The translations under genes and the position numbers were made by a program. Positions 1-4,937 of a stretch of DNA of 7,573 nt are shown piece after piece. Origin of the DNA: VRUE01 sp035554595 (GTDB lineage: Bacteria > Actinomycetota > Thermoleophilia > Solirubrobacterales > 70-9); NCBI GenBank assembly GCA_035554595.1, contig DATMIH010000155.1:1-7573 (forward strand), in the 5' to 3' direction. Each line of letters opens with the position of its first letter. Positions within the stretch are counted from its first letter, which is position 1. The notes below the pieces were generated by a model that saw nothing but the letters and a program-made list of their open reading frames with translations, searched no databases and was not told the DNA's origin.

Positions 1-140
1 GCGCCCTCGTGCACCTCGCCCATCTTGTGGGTGCGGCCGGTGTAATAGAGGATGCGCTCGGTGGTCGTCGTCTTACCGGCGTCGATGTGCGCCATGATCC
101 CGATATTGCGCGTCTTCTCTAGGGGAAAGCTGCGTGCCAT
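1..140 (-). CDS. fusA: Elongation factor G, N-terminal fragment (runs off left edge)
   Basis: EF-G is the GTPase that drives ribosomal translocation and, with RRF, ribosome recycling. Only the first 46 codons are in the window. They read MARSFPLEKTRNIGIMAHID and continue through the G1 P-loop AHIDAGKTTTTER (residues 17-29) to YYTGRTHKMGEVHEGA, which is essentially diagnostic of EF-G. ATG at 138-140 is the start: the sequence begins where family members begin, and an AGGA lies a few bases upstream. A TACCTT box (minus strand, 154-149) ends 8 nt before the ATG, so a leaderless or very short-leader transcript is also possible. The gene is divergent from the rpsL-rpsG strand, whereas fusA normally follows rpsG co-directionally. 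Identity is certain; the promoter is inference. Confidence 0.97.
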   Translation of the reverse strand, partial: MARSFPLEKTRNIGIMAHIDAGKTTTTERILYYTGRTHKMGEVHEG

Positions 141-147
141 GTGTTCC

Positions 148-154
148 TAAGGTA
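148..154. promoter_or_regulatory. Overlapping divergent -10 boxes between fusA and the membrane-protein gene
   Basis: Only 25 bp separate the fusA ATG from the divergent GTG at 166. On the plus strand TAAGGT (148-153) matches the actinobacterial -10 pattern TANNNT. On the minus strand TACCTT (154-149) also matches and shares five base pairs with it. Predicted transcription starts are about 18 bp apart, near 160 on plus and near 142 on minus. Near-symmetrical -10 elements are a known cause of divergent transcription in bacteria. No convincing -35 hexamer is visible on either side. The boxes are seen directly; promoter activity is inferred, and the same bases could instead act as a Shine-Dalgarno for the plus-strand gene. 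Confidence 0.42.
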
Positions 155-165
155 AGGGTTTGGTC

Positions 166-1167
166 GTGAAACGGGGACGGGACAAAAGCAAACGATCTGG
201 CAAGAGCCGCGATCGGCGCATGAAAAAGGCCCTCGCGGGCCCGGCGAAACGAACTTCGAACCGCACTTCGAAAGGACTGCCTGAGCGACGCGCGATGATA
301 GCAGCGGCGCGGCGGCGCATCGCCGCGCCGCTCGCGCTGGGCGCGAAGCGCACCCGGCAAGTGGACCGGGCACTCGCCCGCCGGATCGAGGCGGCGCGGC
401 CCAAGCTGGCGAAAGGGCTGCGGCAGCTACGCGTCCAGGGCACCCGTCTCACAAAGGCGGTCGGCAAGCGCCTGCGCCCGGCCGTGGTCCTGGCGCTGCG
501 CGGATTCGGCCGCGCTGAACGACTGCTGCGGCGCGTGTCGGCGATCTCGGCCCGCAGTGCGACCCGAGCCAGCGCCCTACTCACCCCGGCGCGGGGAATC
601 GCCCTCCTGATCCTCGCCTCGGCGATCTGCCTCGCCGTCTCCCAGTTCGTCACCTACAGCAGCGTCGAGATCGGTCAGCCGGCCTACGCGGAGCTGACCT
701 CGGCGACGCCGCCGACCCTTGCCGGCGAATTCGCCGGCGAGGCCCATTCCTATGTCCTGGTCCCGCTTGCACTGATCGCCGGGCTGGTCGCGGCGATGAT
801 GCTGCGGACCGAGCGCCGCGGCCTGGCGCGCATCGTCGTCGGCTTGGGCCTGCTCTGCATCGCCCTGATCCTGATCGTCGACCTGCCCGCCGGCACCGAC
901 GTCGGTGCCCAGTCATCACTCTTCTCGGGCGCCACGGCGGTGCTCCAGGGAGGCTTCTACGGGGAGCTCGCGGCAGCGGCGGGGCTGCTCATTGGCGGTC
1001 TGCTCTACTATGCGCGGCCGTGCCGAATACCAATCAACTTGTCAGGAAGGGCCGCAAGCGCCCGAAGAAGAAGACGGCGACGCCGGGACTCAAGTCCTCG
1101 CAAGGCCGCAAGAAGGCGGTCGCGGCCCCGCAGCGGCGCGGCGTCTGCACGCGCGTCGCGACCGTAA
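166..1167 (+). CDS. Unknown four-TM membrane protein with a long basic N-terminus; frame overlaps rpsL
   Basis: I do not recognise a family. The first roughly 140 residues are very rich in Lys, Arg and Ala, with no hydrophobic stretch, and would lie in the cytoplasm. Four hydrophobic segments follow, near residues 145-163 (GIALLILASAICLAV), 196-213, 223-239 and 265-282, so this is probably a polytopic inner-membrane protein with both ends inside. GTG at 166 is chosen because TAAGGG (153-158) lies 7 nt upstream; TTG at 160 and ATG at 220 are alternatives. No stop occurs before the rpsL GTG at 1020, so the last 48 or so residues are read from rpsL in another frame and form an Arg-rich tail with eight consecutive Arg. 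The body looks like real protein; the tail is probably the result of a lost stop codon, or of a sequence error near 1010. Nothing links it functionally to translation. Confidence 0.6.
   Translation: MKRGRDKSKRSGKSRDRRMKKALAGPAKRTSNRTSKGLPERRAMIAAARRRIAAPLALGAKRTRQVDRALARRIEAARPKLAKGLRQLRVQGTRLTKAVGKRLRPAVVLALRGFGRAERLLRRVSAISARSATRASALLTPARGIALLILASAICLAVSQFVTYSSVEIGQPAYAELTSATPPTLAGEFAGEAHSYVLVPLALIAGLVAAMMLRTERRGLARIVVGLGLLCIALILIVDLPAGTDVGAQSSLFSGATAVLQGGFYGELAAAAGLLIGGLLYYARPCRIPINLSGRAASARRRRRRRRDSSPRKAARRRSRPRSGAASARASRP
1006..1011 (+). promoter_or_regulatory. Candidate -10 box of a leaderless rpsL promoter
   Basis: TACTAT fits TANNNT and ends 8 nt before the rpsL GTG at 1020, so transcription would begin at or within a base or two of the start codon. 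No Shine-Dalgarno-like sequence lies 5-12 nt upstream of that GTG, which agrees with leaderless initiation. No clear -35 hexamer is visible 16-18 nt upstream. The box lies inside the last transmembrane-segment codons of the preceding gene. Its presence is seen; its activity is inferred. Confidence 0.45.
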
Positions 1168-1415
1168 CGCCGAAGAAGCCGAACTCGGCGCTGCGCAAGA
1201 TCGCCCGTCTGCGTTTGACCAACGGGATGGAGGTCACCACCTACATCCCCGGTGAGGGACACAATCTTCAGGAGCACTCGGTGGTGCTCGTCAGGGGTGG
1301 TCGAGTCAAGGACCTGCCGGGCGTCCGCTACAAGGTCGTGCGCGGCACTCTCGACGCGGCCGGCGTCTCCGATCGCAAGCAAGCCCGCTCCCGCTACGGC
1401 GTCAAGGCCTCCTAA
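1020..1415 (+). CDS. rpsL: 30S ribosomal protein S12
   Basis: S12 sits at the decoding centre of the 30S subunit and contributes to tRNA selection accuracy. The 131-residue product begins MPNTNQLVRKGRK and contains the diagnostic blocks RRGVCTRVATVTPKKPNSAL (39-58), YIPGEGHNLQEHSVVL (75-90) and RGGRVKDLPGVRY (92-104). K52 and K97 correspond to E. coli K43 and K88, the classical streptomycin-resistance positions, and are wild type; D98 corresponds to the beta-methylthiolated Asp. The GTG start is fixed by homology. Compared with the usual 123-124 residues there is an insertion of about 9 between the N-terminal extension and RRGVC (GLKSSQGRKKAVAAPQ); longer loops here are known in some other bacteria. 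It overlaps rpsG by one base (TAATG), implying coupled translation. Its strand is opposite to rpoC and fusA. Confidence 0.98.
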   Translation: MPNTNQLVRKGRKRPKKKTATPGLKSSQGRKKAVAAPQRRGVCTRVATVTPKKPNSALRKIARLRLTNGMEVTTYIPGEGHNLQEHSVVLVRGGRVKDLPGVRYKVVRGTLDAAGVSDRKQARSRYGVKAS

Positions 1416-1885
1416 TGCCACGCCGCTCCGCTGCAACTATCCGACCGGTCGAGCCCGATGCGCGCTTCCGCAACCGGCTCGTCCAGCAGCTGATCAACAA
1501 GGTGATGAGCGACGGCAAGAAGCAGCTCGCCGAGCGGATCGTCTACGACGCCCTCGCCCTCGTCGGCGAGCGCTCAGGCGAGGACGCGATCGAGACACTC
1601 GAGGCCTCGATCAAGCAACTTACCCCGGTGCTCGAGGTTCGCTCGCGCCGGGTCGGCGGCGCCACCTACCAGGTTCCGGTCGAGGTTCCGGCCCGCCGGG
1701 CGCGCACCCTGGCAATCCGCTGGCTCGTCGACTTCGCCCGCAACCGTCGCGAGTACTCGATGGCCGAGCGGCTTGCCAGCGAGATCCTCGATGCGACACA
1801 GCAGCAGGGTTCAGCGTGGAAGCGCAAGGACGATATTTACCGCATGGCTCAGGCTAATAAGGCCTTTGCTCATTACCGGTGGTAA
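1415..1885 (+). CDS. rpsG: 30S ribosomal protein S7
   Basis: S7 nucleates assembly of the 30S head by binding the 3' domain of 16S rRNA and lies at the E site. The 156-residue product has the family's usual length. It contains the N-terminal signature around QLINKVMSDGKKQLAERIVY (25-44), the rRNA-binding beta-hairpin RSRRVGGATYQVPVEV (76-91) and the conserved end KRKDDIYRMAQANKAFAHYR plus a final Trp. The ATG shares its A with the rpsL stop codon. An AAGG (1404-1407) inside rpsL gives 7-nt spacing, so initiation can be both coupled and Shine-Dalgarno assisted. In E. coli S7 represses the str operon by binding the rpsL-rpsG spacer; no spacer exists here, so that control cannot work the same way. 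A terminator follows directly and fusA does not. Confidence 0.98.
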   Translation: MPRRSAATIRPVEPDARFRNRLVQQLINKVMSDGKKQLAERIVYDALALVGERSGEDAIETLEASIKQLTPVLEVRSRRVGGATYQVPVEVPARRARTLAIRWLVDFARNRREYSMAERLASEILDATQQQGSAWKRKDDIYRMAQANKAFAHYRW

Positions 1886-1978
1886 GGGCTGGGGGACACC
1901 CCTCGCCCGTCCAAAAGCCGGCCTAATTAGGCCGGCTTTTTGAGTATCCGCCCGGTCGAGGGGTTGTCCCCCAGCCCT
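1885..1978. repeat. 94-bp nested inverted repeat enclosing the rpsG terminator
   Basis: The outer left arm (1885-1905) begins at the last base of the rpsG stop and reads AGGGCTGGGGGACA then CCCCTCG. The right arm (1957-1978) is its reverse complement apart from one extra base, so 21 of 22 positions can pair. A separate perfect palindrome sits inside. Part of the outer sequence (CTGGGGGA followed by CAC) recurs near 4951. This could be a repetitive extragenic palindrome of this genome, or simply an elaborate terminator. The pairing is directly visible; membership of a repeat family is inference. Confidence 0.7.
1913..1941 (+). terminator. Intrinsic terminator after rpsG
   Basis: Bases 1913-1940 are a perfect 28-bp palindrome: AAAAGCCGGCC, then TAATTA in the centre, then GGCCGGCTTTT. 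T1941 makes a run of five T. A GC-rich stem with A-tract and T-tract flanks is a classic bidirectional intrinsic terminator. It ends the rpsL-rpsG transcript 28 bp after the rpsG stop and would also stop opposing transcription. The next gene on this strand therefore needs its own promoter or read-through. Confidence 0.88.
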
Positions 1979-2002
1979 CCGCCAACCGCAATGATCCTCC
2001 GC

Positions 2003-2479
2003 ATGAGCAGACCGATCCTCGCCGTAGACATCGATGGCGTCATCTCGCTGTTTGGGGCGGAGACGCCTCCGGATCGCGCGTTCACCAAGCTGGAGCTGGT
2101 TGATGGGGTGCCGCATTTGATTTCGCTGCCTACGGGGGACAGGTTGCGGCGGCTGGAGGAGCACTTTGAGCTGGTCTGGGCCAGCGGCTGGGAGGACAAG
2201 GCGAACTTCTATTTGCCCTCGCTGCTGGGTCTGCCAGAGTTGCCTCACGTCACCTTCGACGGGGCGGTGCGGGAGGGCGCGGCGCACTGGAAGTTGGGAC
2301 CGTTGGACACCTACGCGGCCGGCAGGCCGCTGGCCTGGATCGACGACAACTTTGATCAGAGCTGCTACGAGTGGGCGGAGCGGCGCGAACTGCCTACTCT
2401 GCTCGTCCTCACCGAGACCCATCTCGGCCTCGAGGAGGCCCATGTGGGCGCCCTCGAAGCCTGGGTTCGAAGCCTCTGA
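2003..2479 (+). CDS. HAD-superfamily protein, probable small hydrolase
   Basis: This 158-residue protein carries all four HAD motifs. Motif I is LAVDIDGVI with nucleophile D9 and acid/base D11. Motif II is VWASGW around S61. A candidate motif III Lys is K97 in HWKLGPL. Motif IV is AWIDDNFD with D114 and D115 for Mg2+. Such proteins usually hydrolyse phosphate esters through an aspartyl-phosphate intermediate; the substrate cannot be read from sequence. The WASGWEDKAN stretch with LLGLPELP, and the overall length, resemble the short actinobacterial HAD proteins I associate with the Pfam HAD_SAK_2 type (RNA-repair-linked HAD); that is memory, not a search. ATG at 2003 is chosen because the sequence immediately enters the first HAD strand; ATG 1991 is possible and anything earlier runs into the terminator hairpin. 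No Shine-Dalgarno or -10 box is evident. Confidence 0.82.
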   Translation: MSRPILAVDIDGVISLFGAETPPDRAFTKLELVDGVPHLISLPTGDRLRRLEEHFELVWASGWEDKANFYLPSLLGLPELPHVTFDGAVREGAAHWKLGPLDTYAAGRPLAWIDDNFDQSCYEWAERRELPTLLVLTETHLGLEEAHVGALEAWVRSL

Positions 2480-2485
2480 GCCGGG

Positions 2486-2491
2486 TACACT
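2486..2491 (+). promoter_or_regulatory. Candidate -10 box of a leaderless promoter for the small TM protein
   Basis: TACACT matches TANNNT and ends 7 nt before the GTG at 2499. The intervening GGGCCGG does not offer a properly spaced Shine-Dalgarno, so leaderless initiation is plausible. The box starts 7 bp after the stop of the HAD gene. No -35 hexamer is recognisable. Confidence 0.4.
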
Positions 2492-2498
2492 GGGCCGG

Positions 2499-2855
2499 GT
2501 GAGCGGGTTCTGGCCAATCTTCTTTCTCCTCGTCGTGCTGAAGATCCCCGTCCTCGGCTCGCTCTGGCTCGTCTGGTGGGCAAGCCGCGAACCGGAGCCC
2601 GAGACAGCAGGCGAGGATTCCGATGGCGGCTTCAAACGCCGGAACCCTGAGCCCAAGCTCCCCCGCGGGCCCCGCCGCGGACCCCATGGCGGCGGTGCAG
2701 CGGTTGTCGCCGCGAGGAGGAGGCACGGTGCCCCTCTCGCGCAGCGGCGTCCTGCTTTTCGCACAGCCCACTCAGCGAGCGACGCTGTGCGCCCGGCGAA
2801 AAGCCCAGCAAGCGGGAGGGGCACCGTGCCTCCTCCCCCGTCTCACCTCCGCTGA
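2499..2855 (+). CDS. Small single-TM hypothetical protein with repeat-derived C-terminus
   Basis: The frame from GTG 2499 encodes 118 residues. It starts MSGFWPIFFLLVVLKIPVLG, a single membrane segment (about 4-28, ending LWLVWWA). An acidic stretch REPEPETAGEDSD (30-42) and a basic Pro/Gly/Arg stretch PKLPRGPRRGPHGGG (52-66) follow. The topology suggests a short membrane anchor with a cytoplasmic charged tail. The function is unknown; I have an impression of similar short proteins in high-GC actinobacteria but no named family. From about residue 72 the coding sequence lies in a large inverted repeat and becomes low-complexity (Arg, Ala, Pro, Ser), so the original C-terminus may have been replaced when that element arrived. 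The last 13 bases overlap the convergent monooxygenase stop. The N-terminal half looks genuine; the end is uncertain. Confidence 0.6.
   Translation: MSGFWPIFFLLVVLKIPVLGSLWLVWWASREPEPETAGEDSDGGFKRRNPEPKLPRGPRRGPHGGGAAVVAARRRHGAPLAQRRPAFRTAHSASDAVRPAKSPASGRGTVPPPPSHLR
2716..2836. repeat. Large imperfect inverted repeat (about 121 bp) at a convergent gene junction
   Basis: The left arm (2716-2738) contains GGAGGCACGGTGCCCCTC. The right arm (2814-2836) is its reverse complement, matching at 22 of 23 positions. Each arm also holds a smaller palindrome centred on GGCACGGTGCC or GGCACCGTGCC. Within the 75-bp interior, CTTTTCG and CACAGC on the left pair with GCTGTGCG and CGAAAAG on the right, giving a further stem. 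The whole could fold into a long cruciform or RNA hairpin between two convergent genes. There is no T-tract of the usual terminator kind. No transposase is nearby; a MITE- or REP-like element is the likeliest reading. Confidence 0.7.
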
Positions 2856-4165
2856 GCAGCCCTCTTCCGCTCCCTGCGGAGCTCCCGCAGATAAGGCTGG
2901 AAGTCCACCTGAATCGTGTGCCGCTTAGAGGCGACGTAGCGCTTCTTCATCTTCTTTTCGGCCTCTGAGATCTCAGCCCGCATCTCAGTCGGAGACGGCA
3001 GGGTGCCGCTGCCGGCGAGCAGGTCGGCGACCCACTCCCCCTGCGCCTCGGCCAGCGGCATGATCGCGCCGAGCGGCTGGATCAAGCCGATGAAGTAGAG
3101 CCCAGGGTGCTCGACTGAGACCACGCGGCGGTAGAGCGGCAGCCGGTTTTCCTTGGCGGAGAGGAGGCCCTCCTCGAAGAAGGGGAAGCTGATCTTGTAG
3201 CCGGTGCAGTAGACGATGAGGTCGATCTCCTCCTCGCTGCCATCGACGAACTTGACCGTGCGCCCGGCGCTGAAGCGATCGATATTGGGCTTGACCTCGA
3301 TGTCGCCGTGGCCCAGCCGGGAGAGCAGCTCGGCCGAGACCGTGGGGTGTGCCTCGAGCAGCTTGTGGTCGGGCTGCGGCAGCCCGTAGGCGGTCATGTC
3401 CCCGGCGGTCAGGCCCAACATGCGCCCGAGCACGAAGCGCTGCACCGCGAGCGGCATCATCGTCAGCAGCTTCGAGGCCGCCTCATCGGTCGGCTTGCCG
3501 TTCAGGTACTTGGGCATGACGTAGGCGCCGCGGCGCATCGCCAGAAAGGTCCCCTCAGCTATCCGCGAGGCCTCGACTGCGATGTCCGTCGCCGAGTTGC
3601 CGATCCCCAGCACGAGGACCCGCTTGTCGCGCAAGATCTCGGGCTCGCGGTAGTGGTGGACGTGGATCTGCTCGCCCTCGAAGTCCTCGGAGCCGGGGAA
3701 TGGCGGCTCGGGCCAGCGCGGGTCCCAGTGATGGCCGTTGGCGACGAGCACGGCTCGGTAGCGGTGGCTCTCCTCCTCGCCGCCACGCTCCCGGACAGTC
3801 ACCTCCCACTCGCCGTCGACGGAAACGACGCCGAGCACCTCGGTGCGGAAGCGGATCTTCTCGCGCAGGGCGAATTGATCTACGTAGTCGTCGAAGTAGC
3901 GAGCGATCTGGAAGTGGTTGGGGTAGTCCGGATAGTCATCCGGCATCGGGTAGGTCTTGTAGGCCATCAACCCACGCGAGGTGTTGATGTGCAGCGAGCG
4001 GTAGGCCGAGGAGAGTTCGTTGTCATTTTCGTAGCGCCAGTTGCCGCCCACCTCGGAGCCCTTCTCGAAGCAATCGAAGGCGATCCCACGGGCGTTCAGT
4101 ACCTGGCAGGAGGCGATGCCGGAGGAGCCGGCACCGATCACGCAGACCTTCTGGGCAGCGGGCAT
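2843..4165 (-). CDS. Flavin-containing monooxygenase (class B, FMO-like)
   Basis: This 440-residue protein should use FAD and NADPH with O2 to oxygenate a nucleophilic (N or S) or carbonyl substrate in the cytoplasm. It has the FAD Rossmann motif VIGAGSSG (9-16) and the following FEKGSEVGGNWRYEN (33-47). The FMO fingerprint FxGxxxHxxxY is exact at F162-Y172 (FEGEQIHVHHY). The NADP-binding motif is VLVLGIGNSATD (183-194) and the late CTGYK motif is at 320-324. N61 in HINTSR matches the conserved active-site-region Asn. The basic C-terminus (KKMKKRYVASKRHTIQVDF) is of a kind seen in other bacterial FMO-like proteins. The FMO fingerprint rather than the FxGxxxHxxxW form argues against a typical Baeyer-Villiger enzyme, but the substrate is unknown. 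The start ATG at 4163-4165 is 8 residues before the Rossmann strand and is preceded by a TAGATT box. It appears monocistronic; its neighbours share no obvious pathway. Confidence 0.93.
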   Translation of the reverse strand: MPAAQKVCVIGAGSSGIASCQVLNARGIAFDCFEKGSEVGGNWRYENDNELSSAYRSLHINTSRGLMAYKTYPMPDDYPDYPNHFQIARYFDDYVDQFALREKIRFRTEVLGVVSVDGEWEVTVRERGGEEESHRYRAVLVANGHHWDPRWPEPPFPGSEDFEGEQIHVHHYREPEILRDKRVLVLGIGNSATDIAVEASRIAEGTFLAMRRGAYVMPKYLNGKPTDEAASKLLTMMPLAVQRFVLGRMLGLTAGDMTAYGLPQPDHKLLEAHPTVSAELLSRLGHGDIEVKPNIDRFSAGRTVKFVDGSEEEIDLIVYCTGYKISFPFFEEGLLSAKENRLPLYRRVVSVEHPGLYFIGLIQPLGAIMPLAEAQGEWVADLLAGSGTLPSPTEMRAEISEAEKKMKKRYVASKRHTIQVDFQPYLRELRRERKRAAQRR

Positions 4166-4171
4166 GCCTGA

Positions 4172-4177
4172 AATCTA
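4172..4177 (-). promoter_or_regulatory. Candidate -10 box of a leaderless promoter for the monooxygenase
   Basis: On the minus strand TAGATT matches TANNNT and ends 6 nt before the monooxygenase ATG, so the transcript would start at or next to the start codon. The bases between (TCAGGC) carry no good Shine-Dalgarno. No -35 hexamer is recognisable; a short inverted repeat lies just upstream. Confidence 0.42.
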
Positions 4178-4180
4178 CAA

Positions 4181-4200
4181 GGGGTGAGGAAGACCACCCC
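4181..4200. promoter_or_regulatory. Short inverted repeat, possible operator upstream of the monooxygenase
   Basis: GGGGTG (4181-4186) and CACCCC (4195-4200) are complementary arms around an 8-bp centre. They lie 3-23 bp upstream of the candidate -10 box, where a repressor or activator would act, inside the 115-bp divergent intergenic region. A second overlapping mini-palindrome, ACCCC-T-GGGGT, spans 4196-4206. In GC-rich DNA such short arms arise by chance, so this is a weak call. Confidence 0.25.
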
Positions 4201-4280
4201 TGGGGTCCGTAGAGAGAAAGGGCGATCGGGCCGAAGCTGGGTCCATCGGATCAACCAACCCCAACGAAAGGACACCTCCG

Positions 4281-4937
4281 ATGACCAACAAGACCCACAA
4301 GACCCGCACATTCCGCCCCTCCCCTGCTCTCGTGATCGCCTGCCTGGCCCTGTTCGCCGCTCTCACCGGCAGCGCCTTTGCCGCCGGCATCGGCAAGAAC
4401 ACGGTGCGCTCGCCACAGATCGTCGACGGCACGATCCGCACGGTCGACCTCCGCGATAACGCGGTTGCCGCCGGCAAGATCGCCCCCGACGCGGTCGACA
4501 CCACCGAGATCGCCGAAAACGGCGTCGAATCCTCCGACGTCGCCCCGGACAGCCTCACGGCTCAGGACCTGGGCCCGGCCTCGGTCACCTCCTCCGAGGT
4601 AGCCGACCAGTCGCTGACCGCCAATGACCTCGGCCCCAACTCGGTCGGCTCGAGCGAGCTGCAGGCCGGCTCGGTCCGCGCCTCAGAGCTCGGCGGGATC
4701 ATCCAGGTCAGCAACAGCACCCCGATCGCAGCGGGCGCCAACGGCAGCGTCTCGGTCAACTGCCCGGAAGGCACCGTCGTAATCAGCGGTGGCGGCCAGC
4801 CCGCCAACTTCGGAGTGGAGATGACCTCCACCCTCCGCAGCGGCAACGGCTGGCAGTACCAGGCGAAAAACAACAACGGAGCGGCAAGCAGCCTCACCGT
4901 CTTCGCCTACTGCCTGACCGGCGGCAGCAGCAACTAA
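4281..4937 (+). CDS. Secreted decapeptide-repeat protein with a two-cysteine C-terminal domain
   Basis: The 218-residue product starts with a Sec signal peptide: basic region KTHKTRTFRPSP, hydrophobic core ALVIACLALFAALTG, and probable cleavage after SAFA (about residue 34). Residues 38-137 are ten consecutive 10-residue repeats with pattern x-x-x-[A/S]-V/L-x-x-x-[D/E]-[L/I/V], for example APDSLTAQDL and GPNSVGSSEL. The regular Val/Leu and Asp-Leu spacing suggests a repetitive beta structure or stalk. Residues 138-218 form a Gly/Ser/Asn-rich domain with C161 (NCPEGTVVISGGG) and C211 (FAYCLTG), well placed for a disulfide. ATG 4281 is preceded by AAAGGA (4267-4272) at 8-nt spacing, a good Shine-Dalgarno. 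I know this architecture as common, and often multi-copy, in Thermoleophilia genomes; its function is unknown and a surface-structural or adhesive role is a guess. No cell-wall sorting motif is present. Confidence 0.85.
   Translation: MTNKTHKTRTFRPSPALVIACLALFAALTGSAFAAGIGKNTVRSPQIVDGTIRTVDLRDNAVAAGKIAPDAVDTTEIAENGVESSDVAPDSLTAQDLGPASVTSSEVADQSLTANDLGPNSVGSSELQAGSVRASELGGIIQVSNSTPIAAGANGSVSVNCPEGTVVISGGGQPANFGVEMTSTLRSGNGWQYQAKNNNGAASSLTVFAYCLTGGSSN
4392..4691 (+). repeat. Ten tandem 30-bp units encoding decapeptides
   Basis: Codons 38-137 of the secreted protein divide without remainder into ten 10-codon units, with no insertion or deletion. Successive decapeptides are GKNTVRSPQI, VDGTIRTVDL, RDNAVAAGKI, APDAVDTTEI, AENGVESSDV, APDSLTAQDL, GPASVTSSEV, ADQSLTANDL, GPNSVGSSEL and QAGSVRASEL. 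The DNA units have diverged but share GAC/GAG-CTC/ATC ends and a central TCG-GTC or similar. The later units are the most alike, suggesting more recent duplication there. Confidence 0.85.

Noticed and set aside
301..330. GC-rich hairpin GGCGGCGC / GCGCCGCC-like bases inside the membrane-protein gene
   Set aside because: Short GC palindromes are expected by chance in Ala/Arg-rich coding sequence; there is no T-tract and no gene boundary.
905..1255. Plus-strand frame with ATG at 1010 overlapping the rpsL start
   Set aside because: It is out of frame with S12, and the translation is meaningless alongside a textbook S12 sequence from GTG 1020.
1940..2002. Upstream extension of the HAD protein to a TTG at 1940
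   Set aside because: The extension would be translated from the T-tract and right arm of the terminator structure. The homologous HAD core begins just after ATG 2003.
1886..2002. A start or promoter for the HAD gene in the rpsG-HAD gap
   Set aside because: No TANNNT box at 6-8 nt from ATG 1991 or 2003 and no Shine-Dalgarno were found; I could not support a promoter call.
1811..2824. 337-codon minus-strand frame across rpsG end, HAD gene and small TM gene
   Set aside because: It runs through the rpsG terminator palindrome and opposite a HAD gene with complete motifs; the translation has no domain-like features.
3308..4171. 287-codon plus-strand frame opposite the monooxygenase
   Set aside because: It is antisense to a clear FMO with all family motifs; the translation is low-complexity and has no recognisable motif.
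4178..4280. Promoter for the secreted repeat protein
   Set aside because: A Shine-Dalgarno is clear, but no TANNNT or -35-like element on the plus strand in this gap stood out enough to report.
4392..4691. CRISPR array suggested by 30-bp periodicity
   Set aside because: The units are contiguous diverged codon repeats with an open frame through them, with no identical repeats separated by unique spacers.
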